From positions 1-7,784 of the forward strand of contig PCCJ01000025.1 in assembly GCA_002731665.1 (NCBI GenBank): a stretch of 7,784 bases of DNA. Direction: 5' to 3'. The notes under the pieces were generated by a model, which saw nothing but the letters and a program-made list of their open reading frames with translations, was not told the DNA's origin and searched no databases. The stretch comes from Actinomycetota bacterium (GTDB taxonomy: Bacteria > Actinomycetota > Acidimicrobiia > Acidimicrobiales > Poriferisodaliceae). The translations under genes were made by a program, and so were the position numbers. Positions 3,158 to 7,784 of the stretch are shown here, in pieces (position 1 is the first letter of the stretch; the number at the start of each line of letters is the position of its first letter).

Positions 3158-3444
3158 TGTTTGAACGCACAAGCAAATGCGGGTGCGAAGGGGAAGAATG
3201 CATATGTCACTTTCAACATTATGATTGCGCTTGCCAGCACTGCCCGGAATGCGCTGAAGATTGTTTTTGTTTTAACCCAGAGGATGCTATGGAACACCAG
3301 GCCAACCCCCAAGATTTACTTGATGACGGCATGTGGATGTCGCCAAATGAGATGGGTGAACGCCCAGAGATAGATCCTTTTACAGATGACACTCCTCTCG
3401 AATGCGGAATAGAGAACCCTGACTTTTGTGAATCTTGTCAGTAA
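3157..3444 (+). CDS. Cysteine-rich, acidic 95-aa protein
   Basis: ATG 3157 again overlaps the upstream stop as TAATG. Residues 8-38 hold eleven cysteines and two histidines, in CGC, CIC, CAC, CxxC (CQHCPEC) and CFC patterns, so the N-terminal third almost certainly binds metal, probably one or two zinc ions. The rest is acidic with few hydrophobic residues and ends with CGIENPDFCESCQ, adding three more cysteines. A second frame starting at 3161 is open over part of the same stretch, but it lacks the coupled start and would end inside. The gene lies 9 bases before terminase. Its acidity contrasts with the two strongly basic proteins before it, so they might interact. No family is recognised. 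Confidence 0.72.
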   Translation: MFERTSKCGCEGEECICHFQHYDCACQHCPECAEDCFCFNPEDAMEHQANPQDLLDDGMWMSPNEMGERPEIDPFTDDTPLECGIENPDFCESCQ

Positions 3445-3453
3445 GGGGACAAC

Positions 3454-5388
3454 ATGCCATCAGGCAAAGCTACGACAATAGAAAAATGGGCCGACTACCT
3501 GGCGATGCGCCGACAAGGGATTTCTTTATACGCAGCATCAAAACATTGCGGGTTGTCTTATCACGCTTGCCGGGACGCAGAAAGTGGAAAGGCCCCACGT
3601 AACTATCTTGCAGCGGAAGAAGCATTAGGGAAAACGATTCAACCAGAAGTTCCTCTCTATGATGTTCTTTCTCCTGAAGCTCAGGATGCTTACGACAATA
3701 TCGAAGTTTTTGCTAAAAGATATTTTGGGATTATTCTTCAGCCTTGGCAAATTGAGGCTACTGAACGCATCATGGGTCTCCTCAACACAGACTTTGAAGA
3801 GTACGCAGTAATTAATGCCCCACCAGGGTCAGGTAAGTCAACTTTCTTTGCTAAGGTATTGCCTGCATGGGCAACCGTGCGTAACCGAGCCATCCGTGGG
3901 ATGATCGGTTCATCTACACAACGACTGGCTGAATGGTATTGCCGCAGGCTGCGTGCTGAGTTAGATCGAGCGCATCCCGTAAAAGCTGAGCTGAACGATG
4001 TTCGACTCGGTTTGGCGGTTGACGCTGAAGCTACGTTGCAAGATGACTTTGGGATGTTCAAACCCGACTCTTCAGAAATTTGGCGAGCCGAAGCATTCAC
4101 AGTGCTACAACAAGATGATGCTCCTTTATCTCAGAAGGAGCCAACATGGTCAGCTTTCGGAATGGACTCCGGGTTTCTCGGTGGTCGTTTCGATTTGGTG
4201 ATTTGGGACGACGTTTACGATCCTCGCAAGATGCGGTCGTCGGAAGCCCGTGAAGATATGCGTCGCTGGTGGGACGAAGTAGCTGAAACTCGGTTAGAGC
4301 CGGGTGGGCTCTTAATCTTACAAGGGCAACGCATGTCCGCAGATGACATCTACCGGTATGCACTGGACAAAGTAGCTCCACCCGACGAAATAGAGTTAGA
4401 GGAATTTGATCCAGAAGATGCACCAGAAGATTGGCGTAAATATCATCACATCAGCTATAAAGCGCACTACGAAAAACTTTGTACAGGCGATCACAAGGCT
4501 CCAGGCACACCCTGGCCCGAAGGGTGTTTACTTTACCCTCGAAGATTACCCTGGCGAAAGCTGCGACACATTAAAGCGCAAACTCCAGACAGATTTGAGG
4601 TCTTGTATCAGCAATCGGACGTAAACCCCGCAGCGGTTTTAGTTGACCCTTTATGGGTAAGTGGCGGTCTTGGTAAAGACGGCGTTGATTATGTGGGTTG
4701 TTGGGACAACGACCGTGACCTTTGGGAAATACCTGCGGGTGTTTCTGGTGACTTGTTTGTTGTAGCAACTGCTGACCCTTCGCCGTCTAAATTCTGGGCG
4801 TTACAATGCTGGGCATACAACCCTGAAACACAGTTTAGGTATTTGTTAGAATCGTATCGTCGGAAGATGGATGCGCCGTCGTTCCTTGATTGGAATCATT
4901 CAGAACAAACGTTTACTGGTGTTGCCGAAGATTGGTGGCAAATTACTAACAACATGGGTCGTCCTTTAACACATTGGATTATTGAAGCAAATGCCGCTCA
5001 AAAATTTATTCTCCAATACGATCATTTCAAACGTTGGGCAGCGATGCGTGGCGTGGAGTTGGTGCCTCATTACACGCACTCAAGAAACAAAGGCGACCCC
5101 AAGTATGGGGTGCAAATGCTCGCTCCGTTATGGCGCGTTGGCCGAGTGCGTTTGCCAGGTAAACAACGGACAGAAGCGCGCCCGCATTCGCTTCTTTTAG
5201 TAAATGAAGTAACACGCTGGAACCCGGAAGGCACGGGTGCCCGCACAGACGACTGTGTTATGGCACAATGGTTTATGGAACACAACCTTGAAAAGCTATA
5301 TGTTTCTCCCTCACAAGGGGTCAAACAGTGGCGACCGACATGGGTTTCAGGGCAAGATAGTGAGTACGCAGCATCCGGTAGGTTTTAA
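3454..5388 (+). CDS. terL: Phage terminase large subunit (packaging ATPase-nuclease)
   Basis: This 644-residue protein is the DNA-packaging motor and genome-cutting nuclease, acting at the portal of the empty head. Visible motifs are Walker A NAPPGSGKST (121-130), Walker B FDLVIWDD (246-253), a coupling motif GQRMSADDIY (291-300), and three acidic clusters expected for the RNase H-like nuclease: D441 (ATADPSPS), E511 (WIIEANAAQ) and D599/D600 (ARTDDCVMA). Length is at the upper end of the usual range because residues about 1-60 form an extra domain with a helix-turn-helix look (GISLYAASKHCGLSYHACRD). No separate small terminase is seen nearby, so this part might supply DNA recognition. The start ATG 3454 follows AAGGGGA at good spacing, and the stop is immediately followed by the portal start. 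Confidence 0.93.
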   Translation: MPSGKATTIEKWADYLAMRRQGISLYAASKHCGLSYHACRDAESGKAPRNYLAAEEALGKTIQPEVPLYDVLSPEAQDAYDNIEVFAKRYFGIILQPWQIEATERIMGLLNTDFEEYAVINAPPGSGKSTFFAKVLPAWATVRNRAIRGMIGSSTQRLAEWYCRRLRAELDRAHPVKAELNDVRLGLAVDAEATLQDDFGMFKPDSSEIWRAEAFTVLQQDDAPLSQKEPTWSAFGMDSGFLGGRFDLVIWDDVYDPRKMRSSEAREDMRRWWDEVAETRLEPGGLLILQGQRMSADDIYRYALDKVAPPDEIELEEFDPEDAPEDWRKYHHISYKAHYEKLCTGDHKAPGTPWPEGCLLYPRRLPWRKLRHIKAQTPDRFEVLYQQSDVNPAAVLVDPLWVSGGLGKDGVDYVGCWDNDRDLWEIPAGVSGDLFVVATADPSPSKFWALQCWAYNPETQFRYLLESYRRKMDAPSFLDWNHSEQTFTGVAEDWWQITNNMGRPLTHWIIEANAAQKFILQYDHFKRWAAMRGVELVPHYTHSRNKGDPKYGVQMLAPLWRVGRVRLPGKQRTEARPHSLLLVNEVTRWNPEGTGARTDDCVMAQWFMEHNLEKLYVSPSQGVKQWRPTWVSGQDSEYAASGRF

Positions 5389-7143
5389 GTGAAAACTATT
5401 GAAGAAATAGTCGCTATATATGCGTCACGACAGCAAGGCTCTGATGACGCTAAGTCACGGATGCGTAACTTGCGTGATTACTATAACGGCGATGTAATTG
5501 TTCCGCTACCCGAAATTAACTCTGATGAGCAATCGGCGGTAGCGAACTTGTTGGCCCAAGGTTTAGATCAGACCGCTATGCGGATTGCTTCAACTAAACC
5601 AGATGTTTATTGTCCTCCTGTAGACCCACACAAGAAACGTTCACGAGATAATTCGAGTGTTCGTCGTAAAGCTATTTTTGGTTGGTGGGAATATTCGCGT
5701 ATGGATTTGCAGTTAGCGAAACGTGCTCGTCAACTTATTGGTTATGCGACGACAGTAACGCAGCTCAGGTTCAACGCTAAAACTGGTTGCCCTGAATGGC
5801 ATTTGCGTGACCCGTTGACTGCGTATCCGGCAACACTTTTGGGTGTTGACGATATGCGTCCCCGTGACGTGGTGTTTGCTTACGAACGTCCTCTCGGATA
5901 TTTGCGGACAATGTACCCAGACGTGGCTGCTGTTTTTGAAAGCGACAGCGGCGCAGGCGACGATCAATCAATAGAAATGATTGAATACATTAGCGACGAA
6001 GAACAAGTATTGATCGCTATGAGAGGCCCAGTTAAAACAGGGTTGTTTGGAACATCTAGCGATTCTGACAGCAACGTAGTTGTTGAATTAGAACGTGTCC
6101 CTAACATTCTTGGTGAATGCCCAGTGGTGTGTGCCGAACGCATAAACCTTGATAACGCTCAAGGCCAGTTCGACGGCATCCTCGGCATGTACCAAATGCA
6201 AGCCAGGTTAATGGCTCTCGAAGTTATCGCAGTTCAGAAAGGCGTGTTTCCCGATACTTGGCTTGTAGGTCGAGCCGGAGAAACACCACAAATCGTGAAT
6301 CCTGCTGATGGGCTTACCGGCGAAGTCGGTTTAGTGCGTGGCGGCGATCTGCGTGATATGCAAATGCAACCTGGTTACATGACCAACCCTGCGATTGACA
6401 GGTTAGAACGAGCGCAACGTTTAACGGCTGGTATCCCACCAGAGTTCGGTGGCGAGTCAACAACAAACATTCGTACTGGCCGTCGTGGCGACGCTGTTCT
6501 TTCTGCTGTCGTTGATTTCCCTGTGCAAGAAGCGCAACGCATTATGGCACGTTCACTGCAAGAAGAAAACAAACTCGCAGTCAATATGTCAAAGGCTTAT
6601 GCGGGAAGCAAAGGCAAATCGTTTTATGTGACAACAAAGAACGCTAAAGGCCGAGTTGACTACACACCCAACGACAACTTTGATTCAACAGACAACGTGG
6701 TGTCATATTCGCAAGCTGGCGCTGATATCAACAATCTTGTCATAGGGGGAGGACAACGAGTTGGTATGGGCACTATGTCTAAACAATCGTTTATGGCAAT
6801 AGACCCACTTGTTGACGATCCAGAGTTTGAACATGACACTGTGATTGCCGAACAGTTAGAAGCAGCGTTGCTTTCTTCTATCCAGCAGCAAGCGTCTCAA
6901 GGCGCTATTCCTCCTGCTGATCTTGCTCGCATTATGGAACTTGTTGCTAACGACCAAATGGAACTTGCTGAAGCTGTAGAAAAAGTGCAGAAAGAAGCAC
7001 AAGAACGTCAAGCAGAACAAGTGGCTCCAGATTCACCTCAAGCTATGCCCGGTTTAGCTCAACCTGGTATGGGTGCTGAGTCAGCGACCGCAGCACCGGC
7101 TGGGGAACAACCAAGTTTACAAGCACTGTTAGGGGCTCTCTAA
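5389..7143 (+). CDS. Portal protein
   Basis: The start is GTG at 5389, touching the terminase stop with no gap, so translation is probably coupled; GGTAGG inside the terminase end is the only ribosome site. The 584-residue length, an N-terminus with RNLRDYYNGD (26-35) and then VANLLAQGLDQTAMRIA (51-67), and a position right after terminase are all typical of phage portals, which form the dodecameric ring through which DNA enters the head. Residues about 345-380 include IPPEFGGES and RTGRRGDAV, probably in the ring's stem/crown core. The last 100 residues are Gln/Glu/Ala-rich (likely coiled coil, SSIQQQASQ...VEKVQKEAQERQ) followed by a Pro/Ala-rich flexible tail. The family assignment rests on context and local similarity, not on a strict motif. 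Confidence 0.85.
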   Translation: MKTIEEIVAIYASRQQGSDDAKSRMRNLRDYYNGDVIVPLPEINSDEQSAVANLLAQGLDQTAMRIASTKPDVYCPPVDPHKKRSRDNSSVRRKAIFGWWEYSRMDLQLAKRARQLIGYATTVTQLRFNAKTGCPEWHLRDPLTAYPATLLGVDDMRPRDVVFAYERPLGYLRTMYPDVAAVFESDSGAGDDQSIEMIEYISDEEQVLIAMRGPVKTGLFGTSSDSDSNVVVELERVPNILGECPVVCAERINLDNAQGQFDGILGMYQMQARLMALEVIAVQKGVFPDTWLVGRAGETPQIVNPADGLTGEVGLVRGGDLRDMQMQPGYMTNPAIDRLERAQRLTAGIPPEFGGESTTNIRTGRRGDAVLSAVVDFPVQEAQRIMARSLQEENKLAVNMSKAYAGSKGKSFYVTTKNAKGRVDYTPNDNFDSTDNVVSYSQAGADINNLVIGGGQRVGMGTMSKQSFMAIDPLVDDPEFEHDTVIAEQLEAALLSSIQQQASQGAIPPADLARIMELVANDQMELAEAVEKVQKEAQERQAEQVAPDSPQAMPGLAQPGMGAESATAAPAGEQPSLQALLGAL

Positions 7144-7506
7144 ATGCCACGTAAAGGTAAAGGACAGAAAGTTCAAACTGCTAAGGGACAGCAGTATGGT
7201 CAGGCAAAGATGCAAGAGGAAGCACAGGATGTTGTGCCATTACCTCAAATGCCTGCGCCTCCTCGTGCCAGACCAGCAGAGGCTGGTCCGTTGCGTCGCC
7301 CTACTGAACGACCCAATGAACCTTTAGGCACGATGGCTCCTCCGCCTCCTGCTAACCAAGTCACAACCGATCCGAACATGATTCGTCCCTATTTGCCTGC
7401 ATTAGAAACTATTGCTTCTCAACCTGGGGCTTCTCGACAAACGAAAGCATTTGTTAGCCGGTTAAGAGCGATAGCTATGGGCGGGACAAACGATGGGATG
7501 GTATGA
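7144..7506 (+). CDS. Proline-rich 120-aa protein after portal
   Basis: ATG 7144 follows the portal stop directly (TAAATG). Residues 1-30 are lysine/glutamine-rich (PRKGKGQKVQTAKGQQYGQA), residues 30-75 are proline-rich and probably unfolded (PLPQMPAPPRARPAEAG, PPPPAN), and residues 78-113 look like helices (IRPYLPALETIASQ, TKAFVSRLRAIAMG). The layout, a disordered charged arm with a C-terminal helix next to portal, would suit a small head-assembly factor or scaffold-like protein, but there is no motif to prove it. Similar short proteins after the portal occur in aquatic phages as far as I recall. The end overlaps the next gene by 14 bases. Confidence 0.8.
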   Translation: MPRKGKGQKVQTAKGQQYGQAKMQEEAQDVVPLPQMPAPPRARPAEAGPLRRPTERPNEPLGTMAPPPPANQVTTDPNMIRPYLPALETIASQPGASRQTKAFVSRLRAIAMGGTNDGMV

Positions 7507-7784
7507 CCGTATCGGCAAAATCGCTGGCGGTTTTGTTGATTTAGGTGCAGAAGTAGTTGAGCTTGGGTTTGATACTGCAAAAGCTTTTGTTATTGAAGAC
7601 GAGTACGACGGTGTTGCTGCCACAGTTAACGGTATTCTAAAAGAGAACTTGATAAAAGGGGTTTTGGGAACAGCGTTCGGCCCAGAAGGCGGTATTGGCT
7701 CAATCATTGAAGCGATACCCGAAGAGGCCCGTTCGCCTGTCAGACAGTTTGTTATTCCCGTTTTAGGGCAAATAGATGCTCTTC
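7493..7784 (+). CDS. Hypothetical virion-type protein, 3' end beyond window (partial)
   Basis: A frame opens at ATG 7493 inside the end of the previous gene and remains open for 97 codons to the edge. It begins MGWYDRIGKIAGGFVDLG. A start like 'short aromatic block, then IGKIAGGFVDLGAEVV' with alternating glycine and hydrophobic residues resembles the N-termini of phage internal virion or membrane-interacting proteins that lie after portal genes, but this is resemblance only. Further glycine-rich hydrophobic blocks follow (LIKGVLGTAFGPEGGIGSII, about 54-73), possibly membrane-active helices. The ribosome site must lie inside the preceding gene (GGGCGGG, 7480-7486). Two other ATGs at 7498 and 7502 fall in frames that stop at once. 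Confidence 0.72.
   Translation, partial: MGWYDRIGKIAGGFVDLGAEVVELGFDTAKAFVIEDEYDGVAATVNGILKENLIKGVLGTAFGPEGGIGSIIEAIPEEARSPVRQFVIPVLGQIDAL

Overview
The window looks like part of a tailed double-stranded DNA phage genome. The right half carries the packaging and capsid-entry genes in the usual order: a large terminase with Walker and nuclease motifs, then a portal-like protein directly downstream. Base composition is moderate, genes are tightly packed with overlapping TAATG stop/start junctions, and the small basic proteins resemble ones I recall from uncultured marine or freshwater phages. The host cannot be fixed from the sequence. An aquatic actinobacterium is a guess only.

Layout. (1) 1-1078, leftward operon: four small genes (the leftmost cut by the edge) of unknown function. 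Every gene is preceded by the same kind of RNA module: an acceptor-like stem, a short linker containing GG, a perfect T-arm with a TTCGA loop, the trinucleotide CGA after an A where a tRNA would have CCA, then an independent 6-bp hairpin, a purine-rich ribosome site and ATG. Stem sequences differ between copies but pairing is kept. This is the most unusual thing in the window. (2) 1079-1515: the operon leader, with nested long-range helices, starting at a good -10 box. (3) 1516-1864: a gene-free, A/C-rich stretch with three DnaA-box-like sites and five clear (plus one degenerate) 19-bp repeats built around CGTTTAGT, a candidate replication origin or operator cluster. (4) 1865-2421: a gene-free, G/T-rich stretch with tandem 11-bp repeats and many strong hairpins, probably a rightward structured RNA. 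(5) 2422-2700: a leftward gene for a small one-pass membrane protein. (6) 2745 to the right edge: the rightward late operon, with two small basic proteins, a cysteine-rich protein, terminase, portal, a proline-rich small protein and the start of another virion-type gene.

How it may work together (inference): divergent transcription leaves a central origin/control region, and each outgoing transcript begins with structured RNA. In the left arm, host RNase P and RNase Z could cut the tRNA-like elements out, splitting the message into single-gene mRNAs that each start with a protective hairpin. This would be a phage version of the mitochondrial 'tRNA punctuation' scheme. The late arm instead relies on overlapping junctions and translational coupling.
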